A stretch of DNA of 64,000 bases from Saprospirales bacterium (GCA_016719895.1 JADJYG010000022.1:1-64000), one strand, 5' to 3'. Positions 1-9,324 are shown, counted from the first letter of the stretch. A program made the numbers and translations. Notes: generated from the letters alone by a model not told the origin.

Positions 1-602
1 CCCGAACGACTATACGGCTATCGTGTTCTCCAGCCGCACGGCTATCGATCACTTCTTCCGGCTTTGCGGTGAATTGCGCATTAAAATGTCGGACGATACG
101 AAATATTTCTGCTCTTCCGATACGGTGGCCAACTACCTGCAGAAATTTATTATGTTCCGCAAACGCAAGGTTTTCAGCGGAACCAAATCTATTCTCGACC
201 TGAAAACCTATATCCTGCGCAACAAAGAAGAGAAATTCTTCCTCCCCTGCAGCGATGGCGGCAACCCGGAAGTCACCCGCTTTTTTTGCCGAACCTGCGA
301 AAAGTGCCTTACCCATTCAGGAGGCCGTCATGTACCGTACGGTCAACACCGACCTGAGCGAACTGAAAGCGATCAAATACGACATCATCGCCTTTTTCTC
401 CGCCCTGGAGATCAAGTCCATGTTCGAACAATTCCCGGACTTCAAGCAGGAAGACCGCCGAATCTGTGTATTTGGAAAGGCGGCGCACAAAGCCGTAACC
501 GACAGCGGCATGACCGTCAATATCCAGGCGGGCACGCCCGAAGCGCCCTCCATTGCCGTGGCGCTGGAGAATTACCTGAAAATTTCGAACGAACGCGCCT
601 GA
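1..602 (+). CDS. hemD: Uroporphyrinogen-III synthase, 5' cut by window edge, frameshifted
   Basis: Closes and inverts ring D of hydroxymethylbilane in haem synthesis; cytoplasmic. Reading begins in frame at base 2 (NDYTAIVFSSRTAIDHFF), so the start lies left of the window. Bacteroidota-type HemD blocks are visible: KYFCSSDTVANYLQKFI, EEKFFLPCSD and the terminal TPEAPSIAVALENYL. The frame breaks at a run of seven T (281-287): upstream codons give PEVTRFF in frame 2, downstream codons give AEPAKSALPIQEAVMYRT in frame 3. With six T the halves join without loss. So this is either an intact gene with a homopolymer indel in the sequence or a fresh frameshift mutant. The stop is at 600-602. The family call is firm; the functional state is open. 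Confidence 0.85.
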
Positions 603-633
603 CTCTGCCGCTTGGGCAAGATTTCGCCTCCTT

Positions 634-805
634 TACTGCCGAACGTCTTCCGCGCATATTCAACCGCTTCGCGGTTGCAAAACGCATTCCCCTTCATTCC
701 CCGGATTGCATCCGGGGCTATTCACGTTCAACCGCTTTACCGCCGAGCCTCGGCTTCGCATAAGCAGCTCGCGAGTCGACCCCACCCCCGCCCCTCCCAG
801 TTGGG
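634..805. repeat. Left half of nested TIR-bounded intergenic repeats
   Basis: No gene here. Two repeat headers are seen: TACTGCCGAACGTCTTCCGC at 634 and TACCGCCGAGCCTCGG at 738. Related headers, direct or inverted, recur at 3428, 3467, 37642, 37857, 42419, 42632, 42686 and 42944. Between them lie the hairpin ACCGCTTCGCGGT and the block around GGATTGCATCC that is shared with 42.7-42.9 kb. Bases 771-798 form the left arm of a 28-bp perfect palindrome whose right arm is at 3367-3394. Its loop was opened by the ISAs1 insertion; 796-805 is the left copy of the target duplication. Confidence 0.75.
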
Positions 806-1499
806 CAGGGTCGATCAGTTCTAAAAAATCTGCCTTAAAGGCAAACAAATTGTATAGTTCATTGACTTTGTTGGCGAATTTTGCAAAGGTGTCTTTGATC
901 GGTTTGTAGCCGGCTAATTGCAAGATTCAAGGCTGTGGTATTTAAAAAAGCCACCACAGTGGCAGAATTGGTGTTAGTGATCGTCATATCATCTTCTCCG
1001 ATGAGCACATCTTTTAGTCCAGTGTAAGCGATTTCCGATACCCCAGTGTCCTCGGATACCTTTGGCCACAACATGGGCTGAGTCGATAGGCTTGCTCAGG
1101 ATGTAATGACGGTATGCTCAAAGGGTTTACCTTTTCGTTTCCCCCAACGCTTTCCTCGAACGATTCGTTGGATGCCTGCCAGCCTTGGGGGCAAATCCAC
1201 TTGGTTGAAAAACAATTCGACCTTTCGGTGCTCCAGCCTGCCTGTCCTTTTCAATCGTTTCACACACCGAAAATGGGTGACATAGGGGCGGTGAACAGTT
1301 GGATTTGTGCAAAGAGTTTATTGCAATTGCTTTGACCTGAATCAAAAATGACAACCCAGTTCGAGAATGAGCGTTAGCGTTTTTTTTGGCAATGCAGGGC
1401 GTCAAGGGTGAAAATGGCACCCTTCAACCCAAGTTTCTCCACTAGTGGCGGAGGCACTAAGTTTTATCGTATTAGACCTAACTTTGGGAGCAAAAAACA

Positions 1500-2802
1500 A
1501 TGATGGGCAGAGGTAAACCACCGGCACCAGCACTTCTTATGAGCGATCGTCATGTCAGATTGCTGGAAGAAGAGCATCGTAAACGCAGGACGCTAAAGCA
1601 ATATCATACCCGGATATCCATACTACTATGGGGCCAGAAAGGGAAGAGCAATAGTTGGGTAGGTCGTCAACTGGGTATTGATTTAAACCAAGTCAGGTAT
1701 TGGCGCAAGCGTTGGGAAGGACAATACGAAACGCTATTAAAATTTGAAGAAGGGGTGGCTGGACAAGGGGTAAGTGACTCGGCATTGTTACAAAAGATGT
1801 TGGTGTCTGTTGAGGATTTGCCGCGCAGTGGGGCTCCGCAACGGATAAGCATGGCTCAAAAGCAGCAAATTGTAGCAATTGCCTGTGAAAAGCCAGAATC
1901 CTATGGAGTTATGATGACAGATTGGACGCATGAGATGCTTGCCAAAGTAGCGATGGCCCAAGGCATAGTTGATACCATCTCCCGGCGGCATGTTGGGGAG
2001 ATTTTAAAAAATAAGCGCCTTACAACCCCATAAAAATGCGTATTGGCTATTTCCCAAGATTAAAGATTGGTCAGCATTTGCACTTCGGGTAAAACTTATA
2101 TGCGACTTGATTTTGGAAAGTGTTCAGGAACTTTATCCCCAGCGTCATGTGCTTAGTGTGGATGAAAAAACCAGTATTCAGGCACTGGGACGAATAGAAG
2201 ACTCTGCCCCCGATAGCAAGGGCAGATATAAACGCAAGGAATTTGAGTACGTTCGCAACGGTACAAGCGGCCTTATCGCGGCAATTGATGTAGGGAAAGG
2301 CAATATCGCCCAGCAAATGCTGCATCCAACTCATAACGAGCAGGATTTTGCTACGTTCATTCACAGCCTCTTGCCTCTTTTTGATCCAGCCGATCAAGTC
2401 GTTATTATTGCAGACCAACTCAACACCCATTTATCCGATAGTTTGGTAAAATTGGTAGCCCAACACATTGGTTTTCAAGAAAATTTAGGCAAAAAGGGCA
2501 AAAAGGGTATTCTCAAAACCATGCAAAGCAGACAAGATTTTTTAGAGGATCCAACTCATCGTATTCGATTTGTTTTCACGCCCAAACATTGTTCGTGGCT
2601 CAATCCAATCGAAAATTGGTTTGCCAAACTTCAACGACATGTGATCACTAATGGTAATTTCGCTTCGGTCAAAGAACTACATGATAAAATTGAAGCCTAC
2701 ATCATGTATTACAATTTATGCCTCATCAAACCCTTAAAGTGGAAGTTCAACGGCTTCAGCAAAGAAAAACCTTTAAAAAATCTTAAATACGATAAAACTT
2801 AG
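1500..2802 (+). CDS. IS630-family transposase, two phases joined by -1 frameshift
   Basis: Cut-and-paste DDE transposase. The first phase (1500-2033, 177 aa) is the helix-turn-helix DNA-binding part (SNSWVGRQLGIDLNQVRYWR). The second phase ends at 2802 and carries the catalytic domain: first Asp in VLSVDEKTSIQAL, second Asp in VVIIADQLNTH, and Glu in HCSWLNPIENWF, the usual IS630 pattern. The second phase is -1 to the first and overlaps it around 2003-2033. The junction follows the slippery stretch TTTTAAAAAAT (2002-2012), whose T TTA AAA is in the correct phase for -1 slippage. A simple one-base insertion near 2018 would explain the split equally well. Confidence 0.88.
2002..2012 (+). promoter_or_regulatory. 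Candidate -1 ribosomal frameshift site in IS630 transposase
   Basis: The sequence T TTA AAA AAT sits in the 0 frame of the first phase. Slipping back one base gives codons reading ISALQPHKNAYWLFP, which continue straight into the catalytic domain. Slippery A-rich heptamers are used by several IS families. No downstream pseudoknot was identified by eye. Confidence 0.45.
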
Positions 2803-3358
2803 TGCCTCCGCCACTAGTTGTCTCACCGCCTCGGCTTCATAAGCCTTGCCACTTTCAAAGTGGACCATCTGATGAACCAGGCCGCTACGCTGAGCAAACA
2901 CACTGACCACATAGACAAAACTTTGTAGCGATCCATGTGGGTTTTGAACCGTAGAACCAAGGGCTTTCCCATCCAAGGCCAACCACTGTTCTTGCTCCAC
3001 AGGGAAGTACTGTTCCATCCAACGAGCAAATTTTGTGGCTGGTTCTTCCGGACTGACACTTTGCAAAAATGTGCGTACGGTACCGAACGAAGGAACTCCA
3101 TGTTTAAGTTGGAAGATACTTACCAACTCCTCTTCGTTGTTTTCATAAACCGGGTAAAGCCTTTCAGGCCCTGATGGCCACTAAGGATAGCCATAATCAC
3201 CATGGCCAAAAATACCGACAGTCGATGCCGTTGACCTTGACCCCTCCGTGGGTCGGAGAAGTCTGTCAGAAATTCTAACAAATTGTATTGCATGATTCGC
3301 CAATTTATCTCAAAGAACGTGCTTTTTTAGGCTATTTTTTTAGAACTGATCGGCCCTG

Positions 3359-3467
3359 CCCAGTTGGGGAGGGGCGGGGGTGGGGTCGACTCGCGGCCGG
3401 CAATATGCACAGCACACGCTCGGCGGTATCGCGGTTTTTATTTATGTGCAGGCAACACTCGGCGGTA
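3359..3467. repeat. Right half of nested TIR-bounded repeats
   Basis: Begins with the right copy of the ISAs1 target duplication (3359-3368). It continues with the right arm of the palindrome (3367-3394), then two inverted copies of the repeat header ending CTCGGCGGTA (3419-3428 and 3458-3467). These pair with the headers at 738 and 634, so two TIR elements appear to be nested one inside the other around the IS. Confidence 0.7.
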
Positions 3468-3654
3468 TCGGAGGCTGGTTGGACAGGATTTTCAGGATTT
3501 CTCAGGATCGGCAGGATTGTATTTTGGGATTAGAAACAAAAGGCCACCACGCGTCTTTAAAAAATCCTGTTCATCCTGAAGAAATCCTGCAAATCCTGTC
3601 GATCCCTCTACGAAGAAAAATCTGTCTACTCTACGCACATCAGCAGTTTGCCAG
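3468..3654. repeat. AATCCTG-type repeat stretch, no gene seen
   Basis: Contains several copies of CAGGATT or its complement AATCCTG (for example around 3485-3525 and 3566-3600) on both strands, so it can fold on itself. The same words occur at 9.3 kb, 37.6 kb and 37.9 kb. No reading frame here resembles a protein. Confidence 0.55.
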
Positions 3655-4347
3655 TTGCCAGCGTGCCGCCGCGTTTTTATCGCCCAACGGAAACTGCGTG
3701 ACAAACCCCGTGCTGAAACTACCCGCTGCGTTGGCGCCGCAACCTTCCACTGCCGCAGCGGGGCGCCTGCTTCAGGGGGGGCAGGCCGCTTGTTCGAGTT
3801 CCAGTCGCCAGGTGGAACCGGATTCGCCAAACAGTATTTCCTGGTGGAAGGCCAATTATCTCGTTATACCTGCCAAAACGCCGCCACGGCGGGGCTACTG
3901 CTCCATCAGTTGGAATGGGCAGACCGCTTTATCCACAACTACCGCAATTTACTCCCGCCGCTTTACCAGGAAAGTTTGTTCATCTTCAACCTGACCCGTC
4001 TGGAGTATCGACGCCGCCGGCTGGACCAGGCGCTCCGGCTGTTGCAAAAGGCCGAATACAAAGACGTGCTGCTGCACCTGGCGGCCAAAACCCGCCAGAT
4101 TAAAATCTTCTTTGAAACGGACGAACACGACCTGCTGGAATCGCACTTGCAAGCCTTTATACGCCGGAAAAAAGGGCTGGGTTATCACCGGGAAAACTAC
4201 CTGAACACCATTTTTTTCACGCGCAATCTTTTGGAATCCAACCTGTACGATAAAACGGCACGGCAAGGGTTACGCATCGAAATTGAAGCGACCAAAGCGG
4301 TGGCTGAAAAAGAATGGCTGTTGCAACAAATCGGGGGGCACCGCTGA
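3655..4347 (+). pseudogene. C-terminal part of an unrecognised helical protein, probably 5'-truncated
   Basis: The open frame gives 230 aa. Its first ~60 residues are low-complexity Arg/Ala/Gly sequence that looks like intergenic DNA. From about residue 65 (KQYFLVEGQLSRYTCQNAA) it becomes a normal charged, helical protein with ELEWADRF-like helix pairs, HLAAKTRQIKIFFETDEHDL and IEIEATKAVAEKEWLLQQI. I know this only as the C-terminal part of uncharacterised, roughly 450-500 aa Bacteroidota proteins. Upstream there is only repeat and IS debris, so the N-terminal half is probably gone. The true start of any surviving product cannot be fixed. Confidence 0.5.
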
Positions 4348-4395
4348 AGGGGCGTAATGCCGCCGGCCGCTGGATGCGCGCACTTTTCGCGCGCA

Positions 4396-6462
4396 TTAGG
4401 TTTGCAACGCTCCGCGTTTGCGCACCATGGTCAAAATGGTGGCAATCGCTACGGTCTCGCCCGTTTCGTCCTGCACATCGACCAGCCATTTTACAATACC
4501 CCGCGGAATGGCTCCGACGCCTTCCTTCGCGGGGTCGCTTTCCTGCCCGATTTTTTCTCTCACCGTAAGTTTCACGCCAATGGTCATGCCCGGGTAAACC
4601 GGTTTGGTGAACCGGCATTCGTCAAGCCCGTAATTGAGCAGAACGGGGCCTTTTTTTGCATCTACAAACAACCCGGCGGCTTTGGAAAGAACAAAATAGC
4701 CATGCGCCACACGGCCGGTAAACGGCGTGCCTTCCAGGGCTGTGGCATCCATATGCGCGTAGAAATTATCGCCGCTGACGTTGGCGAAATTGTGAATGTC
4801 CGCCTCGCTGACCGTGTGCCGGGCGGTCACCAGGGTTTCGCCGACAAAAAGATCTTCAAAGTATTTTTTAAAGGGGTGGACGGCGGTTTCGGTCTGCAAC
4901 GCTCCGGGCTGAAATTGCCGCGTCACCCGGGTGACATCGGTAGGGTGGCCCTGGATGGCGGTGCGCTGCATGTAGTGGAATACTCCTCGCACGCCCCCCA
5001 TTTCCTCTCCACCGCCGGCATGACCGGGGCCACCGTGTACGAGCATGGGCATCGGCGAGCCATGACCGGTGCTTTCGCGGGCGGAATCGCGGTTGAGCAT
5101 CAGAATACGGCCGTGGAAGGCCGCGGCATTCAGCACGTATTCACGCTGGACGTAGGGGTCGTAGGTACACACGGTGCTCACGAGCGAGCCTTTGCCCAGG
5201 CGCGCAATTTCAATGGCTTGTTCGAGCGTTTTATAGGGCATGAGCGTGCTCACGGGGCCAAAACACTCCGTTTCATGCGAAATATGCTGGCGCAGCGGTT
5301 TTTCATTGCGCAAGAGGACTGGCGGCATAAACGCCCCGGCGCGGGCGTCGGCGCCTACTACCTCGAACGCCTCTGGATTGCCATACACGATAGGCGTCTT
5401 TTGGGCTAAAAGCGCCAGTTTTTCGCGCACCCGTTCCAACTGAAGCCGGTTGATCAGGGCGCCCATTCGCACCCCTTCCACAGTGGGATCGCCGATAGTA
5501 GTTTGGCTGAGCGCTTTGGACAAGGCCGCTTGCACCTCGTCCAGGAGTTTTTCGGGCACCACAATCCGCCGCACGGCCGTGCACTTCTGTCCGGCTTTGG
5601 TAACGATCTCGCGGCGCACCTCTTTGATAAAAAGGTCAAACTCCGGCGTGCCGGGCACCGCATCTTCGCCTAGTATGGCGGCATTCAAAGAGTCGGCTTC
5701 CATCGTAAACGGCACGGCATGCCGGAGCAAAGCGGGGTGTGCGCGCAGTTTTTTCCCGGTGGCCGCGCTGCCGGTGAAAGTGACCACGTCCTGGCTCTGC
5801 ACGGCGTCGAGTATCCCGCGCCCCTGTCCGACGAGCAGTTGCAGCGCTCCGGGGGGCAAAATACCCGAGGCTTCGATATCGCGCACCAGTGCTTCCGTCA
5901 GGTACGACGTCTGTTCGCTGGCTTTGACCACAGCGGGCATCCCGGCCAATAAGTTTACGGCAATTTTTTCCAGCATGCCCCAGATGGGAAAGTTAAATGC
6001 ATTGATATGCACCGCCACACCCTGTTTGGGCACCAGGATATGGTGGCCGATAAAGGTATTTTCTTTCGACAACCGGACCGGCTCGCCTTCCACGTAGTAC
6101 GGTTCGTCGGGGAAACGCCGCCGCAAACTGCTGTACGCAAACAGGTTGCCGATGCCGCCCTCGATATCCACCCAGGAATCGGTCCGGGTGGCGCCGGTGA
6201 GGTGACTGACGGTGTAGTATTTTTCCTTGCGTTCGAGCAGGTAAAGCGCCAGGGCCTTGAGCATGCGGCCGCGCTCGTGAAAGGTCATGCGCCGCAGGAC
6301 CGGGCCGCCGGTTTGCCGGCCATACTCCAATATCTTACCGAAGTCCAGGCCGGTGTCGGAAGCCGTTGAAATGACCGCGCCGGTATACGCGTTATATTGC
6401 GGTATGCCCTCGCCCTCGCCAGTCATCCAGGCGCCAAGGACGTAATTGTGCAATTGTTGCAT
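4396..6462 (-). CDS. paaZ: PaaZ: oxepin-CoA hydrolase / semialdehyde dehydrogenase
   Basis: Bifunctional enzyme of the phenylacetyl-CoA pathway: it hydrolyses oxepin-CoA and oxidises the resulting semialdehyde. Start chosen at MQQLHNYVLGAW (688 aa; E. coli PaaZ is about 680); the open frame extends 25 codons further upstream without family-like sequence. The aldehyde dehydrogenase domain spans roughly 1-520, with Glu255 in FTMEADSLNAAI and Cys294 in GQKCTAVRR. The C-terminal MaoC-type hydratase spans roughly 535-688, with Asp565 and His570 in SGDNFYAHMD. Both active sites are complete. No other paa genes lie nearby, so it is a lone pathway gene here. A TACTTTTG element lies about 35 bp upstream. 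Confidence 0.93.
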   Translation of the reverse strand: MQQLHNYVLGAWMTGEGEGIPQYNAYTGAVISTASDTGLDFGKILEYGRQTGGPVLRRMTFHERGRMLKALALYLLERKEKYYTVSHLTGATRTDSWVDIEGGIGNLFAYSSLRRRFPDEPYYVEGEPVRLSKENTFIGHHILVPKQGVAVHINAFNFPIWGMLEKIAVNLLAGMPAVVKASEQTSYLTEALVRDIEASGILPPGALQLLVGQGRGILDAVQSQDVVTFTGSAATGKKLRAHPALLRHAVPFTMEADSLNAAILGEDAVPGTPEFDLFIKEVRREIVTKAGQKCTAVRRIVVPEKLLDEVQAALSKALSQTTIGDPTVEGVRMGALINRLQLERVREKLALLAQKTPIVYGNPEAFEVVGADARAGAFMPPVLLRNEKPLRQHISHETECFGPVSTLMPYKTLEQAIEIARLGKGSLVSTVCTYDPYVQREYVLNAAAFHGRILMLNRDSARESTGHGSPMPMLVHGGPGHAGGGEEMGGVRGVFHYMQRTAIQGHPTDVTRVTRQFQPGALQTETAVHPFKKYFEDLFVGETLVTARHTVSEADIHNFANVSGDNFYAHMDATALEGTPFTGRVAHGYFVLSKAAGLFVDAKKGPVLLNYGLDECRFTKPVYPGMTIGVKLTVREKIGQESDPAKEGVGAIPRGIVKWLVDVQDETGETVAIATILTMVRKRGALQT

Positions 6463-6497
6463 GGTGGGATTGGTTTTATTTGCAAATTCGAGCGGCG

Positions 6498-6505
6498 CAA
6501 AAGTA
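6498..6505 (-). promoter_or_regulatory. -7 element TACTTTTG for paaZ
   Basis: On the minus strand TACTTTTG fits the Bacteroidota -7 consensus TAnnTTTG, 35 bp upstream of the chosen ATG. No good TTTG -33 box at 17-23 bp was seen. Confidence 0.45.
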
Positions 6506-6687
6506 GGGATTTCCGCGCAGGGGAGAACACAGCGCATCGAGTGGAAGCATGGTTTTGAAACAATTGTCCTTTTTACCCGGCATAGCGAAGCCCGTCTTCA
6601 CCAATCGGACGTACAAAAAATATTTTTCCAGTCCTTGTGCAGCAAATTTAACCCTCCTGCGCACCAATTCAAAAAACGTACCCGCCA

Positions 6688-7233
6688 ATGAGCGACATGC
6701 CACTGAAACAATTGATTGCCGGCTGCGGCAACGGCGATAGCAAAGCGCAACGCGCCCTGTTCGACCGGTATCAATCGCCCCTGTTTTGCGTTTGCCTGCG
6801 CTACGCCCGTGACCGGCCGGAAGCGCAGGACATGCTCCAGGAAGCTTTTCTGGCCATCTACCGCGATATCGGTCAGTACAACGGCAGCGGCGCGCTGGAT
6901 GCCTGGATGCACCGCGTCGCCGTGCGCAGCGCCCTGCAGTACCTGCGCCGCAAAAACCCGCTCCGGTTTGCAGAAGACTACGACGGCCTGCCGGCCAACA
7001 CCTGGAACGTCAGCCCTGACCTCGAGCTCAACGGCGAAACGATCCTCCGCATAGTGCAACAATTGCCCGACGGCTACCGAACAGTATTCAACCTGCACTG
7101 CATGGAAGCGTACTCCTACGCGGAAATAGCCGCCGAACTCGGCATCGCCGAAAGTACCGCTCGCTCGCAATACACCCGGGCCTGCCGCCACTTGCGCGGC
7201 CTGCTGGAGAAAATTTTAACCAACACTTTTTGA
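6688..7233 (+). CDS. ECF-type RNA polymerase sigma factor
   Basis: 181-aa sigma-70 family factor of the extracytoplasmic-function type. Region 2 is about residues 22-90 (ALFDRYQSPLFCVCLRYARD, then EAQDMLQEAFLAIYRDI and WMHRVAVRSALQYLRR). Region 4 is about 122-175 (LPDGYRTVFNLHCMEAYSY, then EIAAELGIAESTARSQYTRA, a clear helix-turn-helix). It is followed after 20 bp by a membrane-anchored protein in the position where an anti-sigma factor is expected. Divergent from paaZ. Which promoters it reads cannot be told. Confidence 0.92.
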   Translation: MSDMPLKQLIAGCGNGDSKAQRALFDRYQSPLFCVCLRYARDRPEAQDMLQEAFLAIYRDIGQYNGSGALDAWMHRVAVRSALQYLRRKNPLRFAEDYDGLPANTWNVSPDLELNGETILRIVQQLPDGYRTVFNLHCMEAYSYAEIAAELGIAESTARSQYTRACRHLRGLLEKILTNTF

Positions 7234-7253
7234 CGCATTCACGCACTTATTCA

Positions 7254-9287
7254 ATGGATAACCTTGACAAGAATAACGACCTGGAAAACCTGTTTCGCAA
7301 AGGCTTGCAGGACCTGAACCCGGCGCCGGATGCCGACACCTGGACCGAAATTGCCGCCCGGCAAAAGCCGCGCAATGCCTGGCTGAAAATCCGGCATTAC
7401 AGCCTGTACATCGCACCGGCGGCGCTTCTGCTCGCCATCGCGGCGGGCTGGTGGTATTTCAACCAAACGCTTGCTGCCACGCGGCCTGCACCTGCGCCCG
7501 GCCTGCAACAAACCCGGCCACCGGCAGGACCGGTAGCCGCTCTGAAAAATCCGGTTGTCGTATTACCCATTCCAGAGCCCGCCACCCGTACCGCGACGCC
7601 GGCAAGTACGCGCCTGAATACCGTGCCGGCGGCTACCGTCCGGTTTCAGGCCGAGACCGGCCTGGAATACCAAAACCCGGTCACCGGCACCAGCGTCCGC
7701 ATTCCTGCCAACGCCCTCGTGGATGCGCAGGGCCGGCCGGTGCGGGGCGAAGCCGAACTGCTGCTGCGGGAATACCGCAGTATCGCCGATTTCCTGGCGT
7801 CGGGCATTCCGATGCACTACGCCGACGCCCGCGGCGCCTTTTTCTTCAACTCCGGCGGTATGTTTGAAGTGCGGGTGCGCCAGAACGGCGCACAACTGAG
7901 CCTGGCGCCGGGGCAAACCTACAACGTGACATTCAGCCCCACCGGTCAGCTGACCGACGCCAGCCTGTACTACTTCGACGAACAACGTGGAACCTGGACA
8001 TACCGCCCGGACGCGGCCTTTGGCAAACAGGGCGCCGCCATGCCGGCCCAGCCGCTGGTGGTGGCTGAACCGGTGGCCGTAAGCAACAATCGCAGCGGCG
8101 CAGACCGGTTTGATTGCCTGCCCGCACTTCCGGAACTGGAAACCGAAGAAAACCCGGCCAGCTGGGTAAAAGACGGCGTCCGTATGGGTTACGACCTGGC
8201 AAGGGGGAAAACCGAAATGCCCGTTTGGTTTCGCAAACGCCCGCATATGACCAACGAAAACCTGCTCAACAGCCTGGAACGGGGCCTGATCCGGATCGTC
8301 CGAAACCGCGACTTGGGCGAATTGTTTTTCCCCGAGGATTTAAACAATGTTTTTACCGAACTGAAAGCATTCAAAGACTGCTATTTCATCCGCTCGGCCG
8401 ATTCCGTTGAACAAAAAAAGGAAATCCCCGCAGATGTTTACTGGGACCGCATTTCTATCCGGCAGGAACTGGGCAACCAGTGTTTTATCTCGCTGTACAG
8501 CGAGAAGGAAGGGTTGCTGCAATTTTACGCGACGCTCACCGCCAGCATTGGAAACAAGCAATTCGACGCCAACCAAGTTTTGGCCGACTACCGCTTGATT
8601 CGCGGAAAACGGGAGCGCGATTTCGAGCAACTCCTGACAGCCCTCCGGCGATTCCTCTTTGTGGCGCCGATGTTTCAGGCAGAAGCGGAATGGTGCATGA
8701 GCGATGACGAGTGGCTGGCCTATTTTGAAGAACAAAAGCCGCTGATGACCAAGCGCTATTCGGAACTGGTTCAATCCAGCCTCCACACCGACAATGCGCT
8801 GGCGCTGTCTGCCTGGGAAAAATGGCGCAGCCAGGTCCGCGAAAAATATTTTGACCGCGGGATTCCGGTGCGTGCCTGGGGACGCAACAACCAAACCAAC
8901 CTGGAATATGCCTTGCAGCTCACGTCCTTTGGTATCTATAACTGCGACCAGATTTTCCGCCTTGGGCGGGAACCCGATTATGTGTACGCCGCCTACCAAA
9001 CAGCCGGCGGCGACCGGATAGAGGCCGCTTCCGTCAGCGTCCTGGAGCGTCAATCCCGCCTGTACTTCACCTTGCCGGCGCCGGATAAGATCATCCGCGT
9101 TCCGGGGCGGGGGCTCGACATCGTCATTACCGGCCGCGATGGCCGCTACTACCATCTGCCGGCGGCTGAATACCGGCGTATGAGCATGACTATGGACGGC
9201 CGCCAGCGGTCCAATACCATTACCGTCAAAGATATTACCGACCAAACCCGCACCCCCCGCGATTGGGCTACATACCTCGACATGTGA
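7254..9287 (+). CDS. Large membrane-anchored protein, candidate anti-sigma/sensor partner
   Basis: 677 aa from ATG 7254, 20 bp after the sigma gene; an upstream TTG would add only eight residues. Layout seen: a short cytoplasmic head (residues 1-45, LENLFRKGLQDLNPAPDADT), one membrane helix (about 48-66, HYSLYIAPAALLLAIAAGWW), a Pro/Ala-rich linker, then roughly 560 extracytoplasmic residues. The latter begin with a beta-rich module (GTSVRIPANALVDAQGRPV) seen in other Bacteroidota surface proteins. The head-helix-exterior plan and operon position fit an anti-sigma factor, but I do not recognise a known anti-sigma domain. The rest (residues ~250-677) is unassigned. Confidence 0.65.
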   Translation: MDNLDKNNDLENLFRKGLQDLNPAPDADTWTEIAARQKPRNAWLKIRHYSLYIAPAALLLAIAAGWWYFNQTLAATRPAPAPGLQQTRPPAGPVAALKNPVVVLPIPEPATRTATPASTRLNTVPAATVRFQAETGLEYQNPVTGTSVRIPANALVDAQGRPVRGEAELLLREYRSIADFLASGIPMHYADARGAFFFNSGGMFEVRVRQNGAQLSLAPGQTYNVTFSPTGQLTDASLYYFDEQRGTWTYRPDAAFGKQGAAMPAQPLVVAEPVAVSNNRSGADRFDCLPALPELETEENPASWVKDGVRMGYDLARGKTEMPVWFRKRPHMTNENLLNSLERGLIRIVRNRDLGELFFPEDLNNVFTELKAFKDCYFIRSADSVEQKKEIPADVYWDRISIRQELGNQCFISLYSEKEGLLQFYATLTASIGNKQFDANQVLADYRLIRGKRERDFEQLLTALRRFLFVAPMFQAEAEWCMSDDEWLAYFEEQKPLMTKRYSELVQSSLHTDNALALSAWEKWRSQVREKYFDRGIPVRAWGRNNQTNLEYALQLTSFGIYNCDQIFRLGREPDYVYAAYQTAGGDRIEAASVSVLERQSRLYFTLPAPDKIIRVPGRGLDIVITGRDGRYYHLPAAEYRRMSMTMDGRQRSNTITVKDITDQTRTPRDWATYLDM

Positions 9288-9324
9288 TGTGACGGCACTT
9301 TCGATTGCCGGACAGGATTATTCA

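Larger units (their letters stand above)
1445..2814 (+). mobile_element. IS630-family insertion sequence, structurally complete
   Basis: Perfect 28-bp terminal inverted repeats (1445-1472 and 2787-2814, outer bases GTGGCGGAGGCACTAAG). TA lies on both sides (1443-1444, 2815-2816), the classic IS630/Tc1 target duplication. It encodes one transposase as two overlapping phases. Base composition is visibly more AT-rich than the surrounding host genes, which suggests recent arrival. Perfect ends and uninterrupted catalytic blocks suggest it could still be active. Confidence 0.92.
816..3293 (-). pseudogene. ISAs1-family (H-repeat) transposase, broken
   Basis: Reads from ATG at 3293: MQYNLLEFLTDFSDPRRGQG, then AMVIMAILSGHQGLKGFTRF. 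A frameshift near 3140-3155 moves the protein into another frame (LKHGVPSFGTVRTFLQ, WLALDGKALGS). IS630 splits the gene at 1443-2816. Removing IS630 and one TA rejoins the codons exactly: EAVRQL then VEKLGLKGAIFTLDALHCQK. Beyond that, several more frameshifts separate pieces such as RLAGIQRIVRGKRWG, DMTITNTNSATVVAFLN and KDTFAKFANKVNELYNLF. The segments match the DDE transposase family of E. coli H-repeats in order. Because the C-terminal decay lies outside IS630, the gene was probably dying independently of that insertion. Confidence 0.85.
806..3358 (-). mobile_element. ISAs1-family insertion sequence, inactivated, itself interrupted
   Basis: The ends are inverted repeats starting CAGGG (806-828 and complement of 3336-3358, one mismatch over 23 bp). 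Both ends are flanked by the same 10-bp direct repeat CCCAGTTGGG (796-805, 3359-3368), the size expected for ISAs1-family target duplications. Without the internal IS630 (1370 bp plus the TA duplication) the element is about 1.18 kb, near the family's usual length. It carries one transposase gene on the minus strand, now broken by frameshifts and by IS630. It landed exactly in the loop of a strong palindrome. Confidence 0.85.

Noticed and set aside
23..763. Full 246-codon frame at the left edge taken as one protein
   Set aside because: Only the part up to about 287 is HemD-like; beyond the T run the true protein is in another frame, and the rest is repeat DNA.
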